Both the position numbers and the translations under genes were made by a program. The notes under the pieces are model-generated. The model worked only from the letters and a program-made list of their open reading frames with translations, was not told the origin of the DNA and did not search any database. Shown piece by piece: positions 1-9,209 of a stretch of 64,000 nt of DNA. Positions within the stretch are counted from its first letter, which is position 1. Each line of letters begins with the position of its first letter. Location of the stretch: positions 310,001 to 374,000 of the forward strand of contig JAJUJX010000001.1 of the NCBI GenBank assembly GCA_029265125.1, read 5' to 3'. This DNA comes from Tolumonas sp008015085. GTDB taxonomy: Bacteria > Pseudomonadota > Gammaproteobacteria > Enterobacterales > Aeromonadaceae.

Positions 1-1676
1 TGATCCTGGCTCCGACCCGTGAGCTGGCGATCCAGGTTGCTGAAGCGTGCCAGAGCTACGCACAATTTATTCCAGATTTCCATGTTCTGCCTATTTATGG
101 TGGTTCATCTTATGATTCTCAGATCCGCGCTCTGCGCCGTGGCGCTCAGGTTGTAGTTGGTACACCGGGCCGCGTTATGGATATGATGCGTCGTGGCAAG
201 CTGGATCTGTCTGCACTGAAAACACTGGTGCTGGACGAAGCTGACGAAATGCTGCGCATGGGCTTTATCGACGACGTTGAGTGGGTCATTGAACAATGCC
301 CGCTGGATCGTCAGATCGCACTGTTCTCTGCAACTATGCCAGATCAGATCCGTCGCATTGCACATCGTCACCTGCAATCACCGGTTGAAATCAAAATTGC
401 ATCTAAAACCAGCACCGCTTCTAACATCCGTCAGCGTTACTGGTTAGTTTCCGGTTTACATAAACTGGACGCGATGACTCGTATGCTGGAAGTTGAGCCA
501 TACGATGCACTGCTGGTCTTCGTACGTACGAAAACCGCAGCAGAAGAGCTGGCAAGCAAACTGTCTGCGCGTGGTCATGCGTGTGAAGCGCTGCACGGCG
601 ATATTCCGCAGAAACTGCGTGAGCGTACCGTTGAGAAACTGAAAGCCGGTCAGCTGGATATTCTGATTGCGACTGACGTGGTTGCGCGTGGTCTGGACGT
701 TGAGCGTATCACTCACGTTGTGAACTACGACATTCCTTACGATACCGAATCTTATGTTCACCGTATCGGACGTACTGGCCGTGCTGGTCGTACTGGTGAC
801 GCGATCCTGTTCGTAGCGCCTCGTGAACGTCGTATGCTGCGTATCATCGAGCAGGCTACCCGTCAGCCGATCGAACCAATGCAGATGCCAACCGCAAAAG
901 ACATTAACAAACACCGTCTGGAACGCTTTAAGCAACAGATCCGTGAAACGCTGGAATCTGAAGAAGATTTGCAGCCGTTCCATCAGATCATCAATGAGTT
1001 CCTGGAAGACGAAAATACGGATCCGCTGGATCTGTGCGCAGCACTGTGCAAGATGATCCAAGGTGAAGAGCCGCTGTTCATGAACGAAAATGAACCAGAG
1101 CCGCATCAGCGTTTTGATGACCGTAATGATCGCGGTGGTGACCGTTTTGATCGTGGTGGTCGTCGTGACCGCAATGACCGTTTCGAACGTGGTGATCGTC
1201 CTGAGCGTAGCGAGCGTCGTTCACGAGCTCCGGAAGGTCCGACTGTACGTTATAAAGTACACGTTGGTCATGAACACGGTGTTAAACCTGGTCAGATCGT
1301 GGGTGCAATTGCTAACGAAGCCGGTATCGACAGCAAATTCATCGGTCATATCGAAATTTATAACGATTTCACAACCGTTGATCTGCCTGAAGGCATGCCA
1401 GCCGAAGTGATGGGTATTCTGAAGAAAGCGCGCGTGTGTCAGCGTCCGCTGGATATCGAACAGTTCGATGGCGAAGTGCCAGAGCAGTCTCGTCGTGCAC
1501 GTCCTTCATTCGGTGATCGTCGTCCGCCTCGTGGTGAAGGTCAGGGCCGTGATTTCCGTGGCGAAGGCCGGGATCGTTCGTTCCGCGGTAATCGCGACAA
1601 CCGTGGTAATGATCGTGGTGAACGTTCTCATCACCGCAGTGAGCGCGATGGCGGTAAATTCCGTCGTGACCGTTAA
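1..1676 (+). CDS. deaD: DEAD-box ATP-dependent RNA helicase DeaD (CsdA), 5' end missing
   Basis: The reading frame enters the window already open (first full codon at base 3) and about 557 residues are visible. Helicase motifs appear in order: PTREL (Ia), GG, TPGR (Ib), DEAD (II), SAT (III), the ARGLD region (V) and HRIGRTGRAGR (VI). After the helicase core comes an acidic linker, then a basic segment rich in Arg, Gly and Asp, then a DbpA/CsdA-type RNA-binding domain beginning near VRYKVHVG, and finally an RG-rich tail (GDRRPPRGEG and similar) ending in RRDR. That domain order is characteristic of DeaD, a cold-shock helicase acting in ribosome biogenesis and mRNA decay, and separates it from RhlB, RhlE and SrmB. 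The start codon and roughly the first 70-80 residues lie upstream of the window. Confidence 0.96.
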   Translation, partial: ILAPTRELAIQVAEACQSYAQFIPDFHVLPIYGGSSYDSQIRALRRGAQVVVGTPGRVMDMMRRGKLDLSALKTLVLDEADEMLRMGFIDDVEWVIEQCPLDRQIALFSATMPDQIRRIAHRHLQSPVEIKIASKTSTASNIRQRYWLVSGLHKLDAMTRMLEVEPYDALLVFVRTKTAAEELASKLSARGHACEALHGDIPQKLRERTVEKLKAGQLDILIATDVVARGLDVERITHVVNYDIPYDTESYVHRIGRTGRAGRTGDAILFVAPRERRMLRIIEQATRQPIEPMQMPTAKDINKHRLERFKQQIRETLESEEDLQPFHQIINEFLEDENTDPLDLCAALCKMIQGEEPLFMNENEPEPHQRFDDRNDRGGDRFDRGGRRDRNDRFERGDRPERSERRSRAPEGPTVRYKVHVGHEHGVKPGQIVGAIANEAGIDSKFIGHIEIYNDFTTVDLPEGMPAEVMGILKKARVCQRPLDIEQFDGEVPEQSRRARPSFGDRRPPRGEGQGRDFRGEGRDRSFRGNRDNRGNDRGERSHHRSERDGGKFRRDR

Positions 1677-1699
1677 TCTGCTCTGATTGAGTAACACAG

Positions 1700-1735
1700 A
1701 AAAACCGTACAGTTTGTGTTGTGCGGTTTTTTTTC
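1700..1735 (+). terminator. Intrinsic terminator of deaD
   Basis: An imperfect stem (AAAAACCGTACA against TTGTGCGGTTTTT, with one G-T pair) is followed by a run of eight T residues. It starts 24 bases after the deaD stop codon. Confidence 0.8.
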
Positions 1736-1741
1736 GTCTGC

Positions 1742-1869
1742 TATACCCTTCCCACTTGAAGTTGCAGCGGTGTTGGCTGCACTCATTCGCCCCAATCACA
1801 TAGTTTATCTATGCTCATGGGGTCTCATTCACTTGCTGCCTACCTGCAACTCCACGTTGTTTGGGTATA
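1742..1869. repeat. Palindromic intergenic repeat, about 128 bp
   Basis: The element begins TATACCC and ends GGGTATA. The two halves are imperfect inverted copies: GTTGCAG on the left matches CTGCAAC on the right, GGCTGCA matches TGCTGCC, CCCCA matches TGGGG, and ATAG...CTAT closes the centre. Transcribed, it could fold into one long hairpin. From memory it resembles dispersed palindromic repeats of enterobacterial genomes that start with a TACCC-like end and contain AGTTGCAG and a CCCCAG core. It has no coding capacity and lies between the deaD terminator and the convergent methyltransferase gene. I saw no second copy in this window. Confidence 0.7.
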
Positions 1870-1881
1870 TTTACTCTGAAA

Positions 1882-1905
1882 TAAAAAAGGCGCAGTAACT
1901 GCGCC
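1882..1905 (-). terminator. Terminator of the RsmB/NOP-family gene
   Basis: The perfect stem GGCGCAG/CTGCGCC has a three-base loop. Read on the minus strand it is followed by T residues (complement of the A-run at 1883-1888), placing it just after the gene that ends at 1926. Confidence 0.8.
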
Positions 1906-1925
1906 TCTCCGGAATAGTGTCGCTA

Positions 1926-3137
1926 TCAGTTGCGTTGCAGTAACGCCATGTAGAAGCCATCAAAACCAGTTTGTGCCGGGCTGACGGTGTGTTCTTTCAA
2001 TAGCGTAAATTGACCGTCACATTCATTGAGAAATTTGGCAACCTGATCCTGGTTTTCTGCTGGTAGTAAACTGCAGGTGGCATATACCAACTGACCACCA
2101 ACTTTCACCATTTTGCTGTAACGGCGCAGAATATCGGCCTGTAGTTCCAGCAGCACTGGCAAACGCTCGGAGGTATCACGCCATTTGGTATCCGGATTGC
2201 GTTTTAAGACGCCCAGACCGGAACAGGGTACGTCCAGCAGTAAACGATCAGCACTTTCTTTCAGTCGCTTAATGGTTTTGCTGCTTTCAATCAGACGTGG
2301 CTCGATATTATGAGCACCGGCGCGACGGGCGCGCAGGCGCAGGTTGTCCAGCTTCCACTGTTCCACGTCCATCGCCAGCAGACGCCCTTTACCCGCCATC
2401 AAAGCAGCCAGATGAAGCGTCTTACCACCCGCGCCGGCGCAGGCATCAATCACGCGCATCCCCGGTTCAACGCCTAAAAACCTGGCAATGTGTTGTGAGC
2501 CGGCATCTTGCTGCTCAAACCAGCCATCTTTAAATGCCAGAGTGCGGAATAGTGAACCGTTAGAGGTAACTTCTAGTGCACCATCTACACTCTCTACCGG
2601 ACGGGTATCAATATGTTCCTGCTGCAGACGATGTTGCAGCTGGGTTTCATTGCATTTAAGCGTGTTGACTCGGATATAGCGTTTGGCTGGCTGCGCTAAT
2701 GCAGAACGCTCGGCAGGCCATTGCAGACCCAGTTGCTGCTGACCTAATTCTTCCAGCCAGTCAGGGCAACCATCCCACAGTGCGGGCTGCTGGCGCGCCA
2801 GCTCACGGCGGGTTTCAAATTCTTTCTGGTTACACTGATCTGCAACCCGCAGGTTGGGTAGCTGACGGTTGCGTAGCAGGTGCCACTGACAAATCAATGA
2901 TTGTACGGCGATTCCAGCCTGAGCCATCGGGACATCAGCCAGAAAGGCCAGTAAGTTCAGATGACGCAGCATATCACCGACGGCATCAATGATATGCAGT
3001 TGCGCTGCTTCGGGCAGACGCTCTGTTTTGAATTCCTGCGCAATGGCACGATCAACCGGAGATTGTTCGTTTAATACGGCGGATAAAATGGCTTGTACCG
3101 AAGTGCATTCCAGCGGAGTAAGGGAATAAGTGCGCAT
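1926..3137 (-). CDS. RsmB/NOP-family rRNA (cytosine-C5)-methyltransferase
   Basis: A 403-residue SAM-dependent RNA m5C methyltransferase. The C-terminal two thirds carry the family motifs: DACAGAGGKT for SAM binding, DVPCSGLG (motif IV, conserved Cys), and YATCSLLPAEN (motif VI, the TC motif that supplies the catalytic Cys). The N-terminal ~140 residues are helical and might be a short relative of the NusB-like domain of RsmB. The protein is shorter than E. coli RsmB (429) or RsmF (479), so I leave the paralogue open. The likely target is a cytosine in 16S rRNA. The ATG at 3137 follows a weak AGG ribosome-binding site. The gene is monocistronic, convergent with deaD and divergent from pdxH. 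Confidence 0.85.
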   Translation of the reverse strand: MRTYSLTPLECTSVQAILSAVLNEQSPVDRAIAQEFKTERLPEAAQLHIIDAVGDMLRHLNLLAFLADVPMAQAGIAVQSLICQWHLLRNRQLPNLRVADQCNQKEFETRRELARQQPALWDGCPDWLEELGQQQLGLQWPAERSALAQPAKRYIRVNTLKCNETQLQHRLQQEHIDTRPVESVDGALEVTSNGSLFRTLAFKDGWFEQQDAGSQHIARFLGVEPGMRVIDACAGAGGKTLHLAALMAGKGRLLAMDVEQWKLDNLRLRARRAGAHNIEPRLIESSKTIKRLKESADRLLLDVPCSGLGVLKRNPDTKWRDTSERLPVLLELQADILRRYSKMVKVGGQLVYATCSLLPAENQDQVAKFLNECDGQFTLLKEHTVSPAQTGFDGFYMALLQRN

Positions 3138-3292
3138 GAATAAAACCTGAAAATAAAGATGGTTAGATCATAGAAGGTCACCCGCACTGAGACAAGTAAC
3201 ATTAGTCGATTGCGGGCTAACTCACAGACTTGAGATCGAAAGTGATGGGGCGCACAATGATGCTATTAGCTGGTAATGGGAATGAATCAAAA

Positions 3293-3928
3293 ATGGAAAT
3301 AGCTGATTATCGTCGTGAATATCTGAAAGGTGGTTTGCACCGGGAAGATTTACCGTCTGATCCGATGGTTTTATTTGAAAAATGGCTGCGTCAGGCGTGT
3401 GATGCCAAATTGATGGATCCGACTGCGATGAGTGTCGGCACAGTGGATGAACAGGGGCGTCCATTCCAGCGACTGGTTTTGCTGAAACACTATGATGAAA
3501 AAGGTTTTGTGTTTTATACCAATCTTGGCAGTCGTAAAGCGCAGCAAATCAAACACAACAATCATGTCAGTCTGCTCTTCCCATGGCATACACTCGAACG
3601 TCAGGTGCATGTGACGGGTGTCGCGGAACAGCTTTCACCACTGGAAGTTGTGAAGTATTTCCATTCTCGTCCGAAAGACAGCCAGATCGCTGCCTGGGTG
3701 AGTCAGCAATCCAGTCGTATTTCCGCCCGCAGCATGCTGGAAAGCAAGTTTATGGAAATGAAGGCGAAGTTTGCGAATGGCGAAGTTCCGTTGCCGAGCT
3801 TTTGGGGTGGTTTCCGTATTCGTTTTGACAGTATTGAATTCTGGCAGGGTGGTCCGCACCGGTTACACGATCGCTTCCTGTATCAGCGTGAAGCTGATTA
3901 CTGGCATATTGATCGTCTGGCTCCGTGA
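3293..3928 (+). CDS. pdxH: Pyridoxine/pyridoxamine 5'-phosphate oxidase PdxH
   Basis: FMN-dependent oxidase that makes pyridoxal 5'-phosphate from PNP or PMP, the last step of both de novo and salvage vitamin B6 synthesis. The protein aligns from memory with E. coli PdxH along its whole length: YRREYLKGGL at the start, RLVLLKHYDEKG and FYTNLGSRKAQQI for FMN/substrate contacts, LFPWHTLERQV, WVSQQSSRIS and the C-terminal EFWQGGPHRLHDR. I chose ATG 3293 (211 residues): it gives a family-like N-terminus and has GGGAAT just upstream. The frame is open back to 3230, but the added 21 residues do not resemble the family. A 28-base gap separates it from the next gene on the same strand. Confidence 0.96.
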   Translation: MEIADYRREYLKGGLHREDLPSDPMVLFEKWLRQACDAKLMDPTAMSVGTVDEQGRPFQRLVLLKHYDEKGFVFYTNLGSRKAQQIKHNNHVSLLFPWHTLERQVHVTGVAEQLSPLEVVKYFHSRPKDSQIAAWVSQQSSRISARSMLESKFMEMKAKFANGEVPLPSFWGGFRIRFDSIEFWQGGPHRLHDRFLYQREADYWHIDRLAP

Positions 3929-3956
3929 TTATTTTTGTAAAATTATTGGAATTTTT

Positions 3957-5519
3957 ATGATTAGAAAAATTTATTCTATAACAATAAAACAAAATTGGTT
4001 CATTATTATATCTTCATTTTTTCTAATGTTGCTGGAGTCTCTTTTTAGATATCAATTCGGCATTGGGTTATTGTCGGGCGCTGTAGATTCATTTTTGATT
4101 GTGTTTTTTATTTTTTTGGCTGCTAAATATGCAAGGTTTAAACTGATATCTTGGTTTGCTGTTTCTTATCTTGCCTGTGGTTATTTTATTCAATTAAGTC
4201 ATTTTGTGATTTATAAATCTTGGCTTTCTTCGATAGAAATATATCTTTTTTTTGAGAAGTTTAGAGAGGTTGTTGATTCTAGTCATGGATTGCTAGGGTA
4301 TATAGTACTGCCTTTTCTTATTGGGTTGTTGGCTTTTCTTTTTGGATTCTTTGTTATAAAAAGCAGAGGGAGAAGGACAATAAGAATTTTTGATTTCCTT
4401 TTTATTATTTTCATGGTTTTCCCTGTTTTTCAGTCTGCATTTTCTAGTAGTCAAAAAGGAAGCGCACCAAATATTAGACACTCTGCTGTACGGGCTAATT
4501 ATAATGTGATTGCATATTTTTTGGGGAAAACTTTACCCGGCCAGCTATTTGGTATTGGTAAATCAGCGACTTGGATGAAAGAGTCGCCTAAGCAGAAACA
4601 TAATGGAAATCAAATTAAGAATATAATCTTGATTATGGGTGAAAGCCAAAATATAGATAATATGTCTGTTTTCGGATATGGGCGATCAACAACACCTTTT
4701 TTGGATTCAATCCATAAAAGTCAATTGATTAAAAAAACTTATTCTGGAGGGACATATACTGACGTATCATTGCCATCATTTTTTAATCTTCTTGATAAAC
4801 CAGATGGTACATCACAAATATACTCATGGAAAACAAATTTATTTAACCTAGCACAAAGACAAGGTTATAAAACATTTTTTTATAGCTCGCAAGCCAGAGA
4901 TAAAATGGCTCTCACCAGCCTAATCGGTCGTCAGTATATTAATGATTTCGTTGATCCAGTATCTCTTGGATATGAAGCCAGTAAAAACATGGATGATAAA
5001 CAGCTTGTGAAATTATTTAATAATATAGATTTTTCCTCAGAAAAAAAATTTATTGTTCTACATCAAATTGGATCTCATGTGCCATATGCAGAAAGAACAG
5101 TTAAATTAGAAAAGAAGTTTGGAAATGAAAAATCCGTTGATGAATATGACAATAGCGTACTTAAAACAGACTCAATAATACGCTCAGTATATGGCTCTTT
5201 AAAAGAAAGAGCCAAAGAGGATTGGGTAGTTATTTATACATCAGATCATGGTCAGTATGTGAAGGATAATTCGTTTGGTCATGGTTCTTTAGATAATCCA
5301 TCTCACTTCATTGTGCCTACTGTTATAGTTTCTGATAATAAAGAAGAAAATAATTATATTAAGAAAGCATTCTCTGAGTGTGATGTTCTATTTCATTATC
5401 AGGTTTCTGGTTATATTGCTTATTTAATGGGGTATGATATTAATTTTAGAGATTGTTCTCGTGGATATATCAATGGTTCTCGATTGGATGGTTCCGCAGG
5501 AGTTAAAATTATTAACTAA
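3957..5519 (+). CDS. Inner-membrane phosphoethanolamine transferase-like sulfatase-fold protein
   Basis: A 520-residue protein with about five hydrophobic helices in the first ~190 residues and a periplasmic alkaline-phosphatase/sulfatase domain after that. Catalytic landmarks of the EptA/CptA family are visible: MGESQN (metal ligand Glu), GGTYTDVSLPSFF with the Thr that normally acts as nucleophile, HQIGSHVPY, and YTSDHGQ near the C-terminus. By family it would move phosphoethanolamine onto lipid A, LPS core or another envelope glycan; the acceptor cannot be told from sequence. Base composition is strikingly AT-rich compared with both neighbours (15-25 G+C per 60 bases in lines I counted), and codon use differs, suggesting recent horizontal transfer. 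The open frame extends upstream into pdxH, but ATG 3957 with GGAA upstream is the credible start. Confidence 0.85.
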   Translation: MIRKIYSITIKQNWFIIISSFFLMLLESLFRYQFGIGLLSGAVDSFLIVFFIFLAAKYARFKLISWFAVSYLACGYFIQLSHFVIYKSWLSSIEIYLFFEKFREVVDSSHGLLGYIVLPFLIGLLAFLFGFFVIKSRGRRTIRIFDFLFIIFMVFPVFQSAFSSSQKGSAPNIRHSAVRANYNVIAYFLGKTLPGQLFGIGKSATWMKESPKQKHNGNQIKNIILIMGESQNIDNMSVFGYGRSTTPFLDSIHKSQLIKKTYSGGTYTDVSLPSFFNLLDKPDGTSQIYSWKTNLFNLAQRQGYKTFFYSSQARDKMALTSLIGRQYINDFVDPVSLGYEASKNMDDKQLVKLFNNIDFSSEKKFIVLHQIGSHVPYAERTVKLEKKFGNEKSVDEYDNSVLKTDSIIRSVYGSLKERAKEDWVVIYTSDHGQYVKDNSFGHGSLDNPSHFIVPTVIVSDNKEENNYIKKAFSECDVLFHYQVSGYIAYLMGYDINFRDCSRGYINGSRLDGSAGVKIIN

Positions 5520-5553
5520 AAGTAAATAACCTTATAATAAATAGGGTTTATTT

Positions 5554-5587
5554 GACTATTAGCCATCTTTATGGATGGCTAATAGTC
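5554..5587. terminator. Strong hairpin between convergent genes
   Basis: A perfect 14-bp stem (GACTATTAGCCATC / GATGGCTAATAGTC) encloses a 6-base loop. It sits 34 bases after the transferase stop and 13 bases before the end of the converging channel gene. T-rich sequence is weak on both sides, so it probably acts as a shared bidirectional terminator. Confidence 0.65.
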
Positions 5588-5599
5588 TTGTTGAATGTT

Positions 5600-8500
5600 T
5601 TATTTTTGCTTCTGTTCTTGTTCTTTCGCCTGCTGGGCTGCCAGTGCGGCAGCTTCTGTTGCAGCAATATTTTCCAGTGTTGCAGCGGCGGCTGCACCAG
5701 CAGCGGTACCGGCAGTAACCGGATCAATGCTGACTACGTCTCCACGGGCGTTTTTTAACGTCACTTCAACCTGATTAAACGCGATATTGATGCCATGTTC
5801 AGTAAACAGCTGATCGATGCGTCGGTTCAGCTCATCCAGCGCCGGATTACGATCGCCCAGTTCCCGCACAAAGAAACGCATTTCATGATCCAGTGTGCTG
5901 GCTCCGAATGCCAGGAAGTAGACGGTTGGATCCGGTTCTTTCATGACACGCTGATTTTCATGCGCAGCCTGCAGCAACAATTTGCGGGTCAGCTCCAGAT
6001 CTGATCCGTAAGAGACACCGATCCGCAGTACTACGCGGGTTACGGTATCACTCAGTGACCAGTTGATCAGACGCTCGGTAACGAATGCCCGGTTAGGAAT
6101 AATGACTTCCTTGCGGTCAAAGTCGGTGATAGTTGTGGCTCGGATACGGATCTTGTTAACGGTACCAGAGAAACCGGAAACCGTGATGGTGTCGCCGATA
6201 CGTACCGGACGTTCAAACAGAATGATCAGGCCGGAAACAAAGTTTGCGAAGATTTCCTGCAGACCAAATCCCAGACCTACCGAGAGAGCAGCAACCAGCC
6301 ATTGCAGTTTGCTCCACTCCATACCCACTGTTGACAGAGTTGCAATAGAACCGGTCGCAGTGATCAGATAGGAAAGAATAGTGGTGATTGCATAGGATGT
6401 GCCCTGAGCCAGTTGCAGGCGAGACAGAACCAGCACTTCCAGCAAACCGGGTAAGTTGCGTGTCAGTATGTAAGTGATCACAGCGATGACAACACCGGCC
6501 AGTAAATCCCTGAGGCTTACAGCTTCGAGCACCGCATTATTATCTGTACCAATGGTATGGTGCCATAAGGTGATACTGTCCAGATATGAAATAACCGCAA
6601 CCAAATCAGACCACAGCCAGTAGAATGCGCCAGCAAACACCAGCAGCAGCGCTACGTTTACCAGACGCAGGGTCTGATCACTGATTTGTTCCAGTGAGAT
6701 AGGTTTATCATCGGTGATTTCCACGCCTTCAGCATTTTCAGCTCGTTGCTGATGCTGACGTTTAGCAACAGCACGGCGATATGCCAGACGACGGGATGCA
6801 ACGGACAGGCCGCGCATCGCAGTTTCGTACAGCAGAACCCAGACAGAGACCAGATAGAAGGTATCAATCAGGCGGGCACTTAATTTCAGTGCGGTATAGT
6901 AGTAGCCGAATACCAGTAGCCCAATCAGGGCCAGTGGAACCAGACCGAAAGTGACGGCTGTTAAATTCCGCAGGAAGCTGGTTTGTTTGTTATTCGGATG
7001 TTTACGAACTGTAGTGAACAGCTCGACAGAGAGGAATAACAAACTGAACAAGCAGATCAGCTGTCCGACAACATCATTAGCCAGACGTGATGGATCCAGC
7101 TCACCCAGTGTTGCGACAAAAATCAGCGGTAAGAGGGTGTACCAGATATAACGCAGTGCGCTACGCAGATGCGATACTGTTGAAGCATCGAAGCCGAAAT
7201 GACACTGCGCCAGCCCGTCAGGTTTCAACATGCGGCGCATAGAGCCAAAAGCCATATAAGCCAGCGCCATGCGGAATGACAGTTCCCAGATAATCAGCGG
7301 GGTCGATAATCCACTGAACACCAGTGCCAGACCCGCACTCATGATAAACAGCGCGCCAGGAATAGTTCGCAGGAAGACGAGCAGGATAGCTTTAGGTGTA
7401 TGCAGGTGGGTATCGCTGCGTAACTGACCTACTTCTTTAGCCAGTTTTTCAAACTGATGCTGAATCGACTGGCGACGCCAGATCATCACACCTGCAATGA
7501 CCAGCATGATGAGGATCGCGGGTAAGACTTTCAGCGAATCCTGCAGCCATTTCTGCAAATTGATACTGACGCTCACGGCCTGAGCCTGCATCATTAGGGC
7601 GCCGGGCAGGGCTGTCAGCCATGCTATATCCAGCTGTTTGTTACTACTGACCCAGAAGATCTGCTGTTGCAGCGTGGATTGTAATGATTTGCCAACCCGC
7701 TCCAGTTGTTGCTGGTTCAGTTGCAGATTGATAGCCAGATTCAGTTGTTGACCTAGCTGTTTATTGAGCTGCTCCAACAGTTCGCGACGGCCATCCAGTG
7801 TTTCATTCAGGATGGCCATTTGTTCGTCGGTCAGTTGATCCGTGTTTTTACTGTTTTCCAGTAATTTCCGGATATAGTCGTTACGTTGGTAAAGCTGGTC
7901 TCGTTGCTGATTTACGTCAAACTGTGCCAGACGCAGATCTGCAATCTGTTCTTCAGAGTTTTGAACCAATTCTGAATCAGGCAGCATCTGATTTTGCTGA
8001 TAAAGAATTTTTGAAAGCAACAAACTGCCTTTTAATACAGAAATCTGTTCATTCAGATTTTGTTCAGTCTGAGTGGTGCGATCCAGCCAGTTTTTAACTT
8101 TAATGTTTTCCTGTACCAGCGAGTTTACGCCCTGTGTTGCATCAATCAGTTGTTGGCTCAGTTGCTGGTTCAGTTTCTGTTCTTTTTGAATAACAGCAGG
8201 TAATGCCTGTTCATTGGCGATTGCTTCACCCGAACCGCTTTCTTCCACTGTTTTTTCTGTGAGAGTCAGGCGTTTGGTACTGACCTGCTGCTGTAACAGC
8301 TGAACCCAGTTGTTCAGTTGTGCGATTTGGGCCGTCAGATAATCCCGTTGTTTATTGAATAGGTCTTGCTGGCTGGTATTGTTATCCAGATCTTTCTGCC
8401 GCTGATTAAGCTGTAGCTGTAACAGTGCGAGCTCGGTATTCAAACGGACTCGCAGCGATGGAGTCAACTCGCCACTCTGTTTGTTATTCAGACCACTCAG

Positions 8501-9028
8501 CCGGTTACGGATATCCTGCATACGCTGGTAATCCTGACTCATGGCAGATTGCGCACGTTCGGGTAAGGTTTGCAGAAAGGTGATCTGACTGTTGGCATTG
8601 CCCAGATCGGTTTGTGCACTTTGCAACTGATTCAGCAGATCAGTCAGACGATTATCCAATTGTGCTTGTGATAAACGGCCCAGTTCCGCTTTTAACTGTT
8701 CAGTATCACGGGCATCGTTCTTTTGCAGCGACTCCAGTTGCCGGGTGAATTCTTTCAGTTTTGCGGGTGTTTTTGCCAGAGACTGATCTTGCTCTTTGGC
8801 TTTGATTTTTTCTTTTTCAATCGAGTCTAAAAGGGCGATTGTCTGTTCGATATCTTCTTTTTGTGCCTTTTCCGCCACGGTTAGCGTGTCACGCTTATTC
8901 AGGCTGGTTAGCTTGTTATCCAGACTTGAACGTGTTGGTAAGTCAGGCTGTTCAGCCGCAAACAGGGTTGTGCTGCTCAGAAGGATAAATCCGGATAACA
9001 GACTTCGGAGAATTCGCGGTTTCTGCAT
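5600..9028 (-). CDS. mscK: Large MscS-family mechanosensitive channel, MscK (KefA) type
   Basis: A 1142-residue inner-membrane channel. The first ~25 residues form a signal peptide ending FAAEQ. A long Gln/Leu-rich coiled-coil periplasmic region (about residues 30-470) follows, then many membrane helices from about 490 onward. The pore-lining MscS module lies near residues 915-935 (GLGFGLQEIFANFVSG) followed by the beta domain (FERPVRIGDTITVSGFSG). The C-terminus has an Ala-rich, then Gln/Lys-rich tail. Length and layout match MscK (E. coli 1120 residues) and its paralogue MscM (YjeP). It opens under membrane tension or K+-linked hypo-osmotic stress to release solutes. I use mscK as the closest name, but MscM cannot be excluded. 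It is monocistronic, downstream of pykF on the same strand. Confidence 0.85.
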   Translation of the reverse strand: MQKPRILRSLLSGFILLSSTTLFAAEQPDLPTRSSLDNKLTSLNKRDTLTVAEKAQKEDIEQTIALLDSIEKEKIKAKEQDQSLAKTPAKLKEFTRQLESLQKNDARDTEQLKAELGRLSQAQLDNRLTDLLNQLQSAQTDLGNANSQITFLQTLPERAQSAMSQDYQRMQDIRNRLSGLNNKQSGELTPSLRVRLNTELALLQLQLNQRQKDLDNNTSQQDLFNKQRDYLTAQIAQLNNWVQLLQQQVSTKRLTLTEKTVEESGSGEAIANEQALPAVIQKEQKLNQQLSQQLIDATQGVNSLVQENIKVKNWLDRTTQTEQNLNEQISVLKGSLLLSKILYQQNQMLPDSELVQNSEEQIADLRLAQFDVNQQRDQLYQRNDYIRKLLENSKNTDQLTDEQMAILNETLDGRRELLEQLNKQLGQQLNLAINLQLNQQQLERVGKSLQSTLQQQIFWVSSNKQLDIAWLTALPGALMMQAQAVSVSINLQKWLQDSLKVLPAILIMLVIAGVMIWRRQSIQHQFEKLAKEVGQLRSDTHLHTPKAILLVFLRTIPGALFIMSAGLALVFSGLSTPLIIWELSFRMALAYMAFGSMRRMLKPDGLAQCHFGFDASTVSHLRSALRYIWYTLLPLIFVATLGELDPSRLANDVVGQLICLFSLLFLSVELFTTVRKHPNNKQTSFLRNLTAVTFGLVPLALIGLLVFGYYYTALKLSARLIDTFYLVSVWVLLYETAMRGLSVASRRLAYRRAVAKRQHQQRAENAEGVEITDDKPISLEQISDQTLRLVNVALLLVFAGAFYWLWSDLVAVISYLDSITLWHHTIGTDNNAVLEAVSLRDLLAGVVIAVITYILTRNLPGLLEVLVLSRLQLAQGTSYAITTILSYLITATGSIATLSTVGMEWSKLQWLVAALSVGLGFGLQEIFANFVSGLIILFERPVRIGDTITVSGFSGTVNKIRIRATTITDFDRKEVIIPNRAFVTERLINWSLSDTVTRVVLRIGVSYGSDLELTRKLLLQAAHENQRVMKEPDPTVYFLAFGASTLDHEMRFFVRELGDRNPALDELNRRIDQLFTEHGINIAFNQVEVTLKNARGDVVSIDPVTAGTAAGAAAAATLENIAATEAAALAAQQAKEQEQKQK

Positions 9029-9150
9029 ATGCTGTGTTCACCGTTTAGTATTAATTACGCCAATGTTAGCAAGAGGTTAACTTGCGTTTGATCAGCGAGA
9101 GGATATAGCAAAACGCGAGCTGACGCACAAAAAAGCATGAAATTGGAGGT

Positions 9151-9180
9151 AAAAAAAACGCCGGCTACTGAGAGCCGGCG
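9151..9180 (-). terminator. Terminator of pykF
   Basis: CGCCGGCT / AGCCGGCG stem with a 6-base loop. On the minus strand it is followed by eight T residues (complement of the A-run at 9151-9158), 30 bases past the pykF stop. Confidence 0.88.
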
Positions 9181-9209
9181 CTTTGATTTTACTGTTACGT
9201 TCAGAGAAA

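Noticed and set aside
3230..3292. Longer pdxH N-terminus (21 more residues)
   Set aside because: The added residues do not resemble PdxH, and ATG 3293 has a ribosome-binding site.
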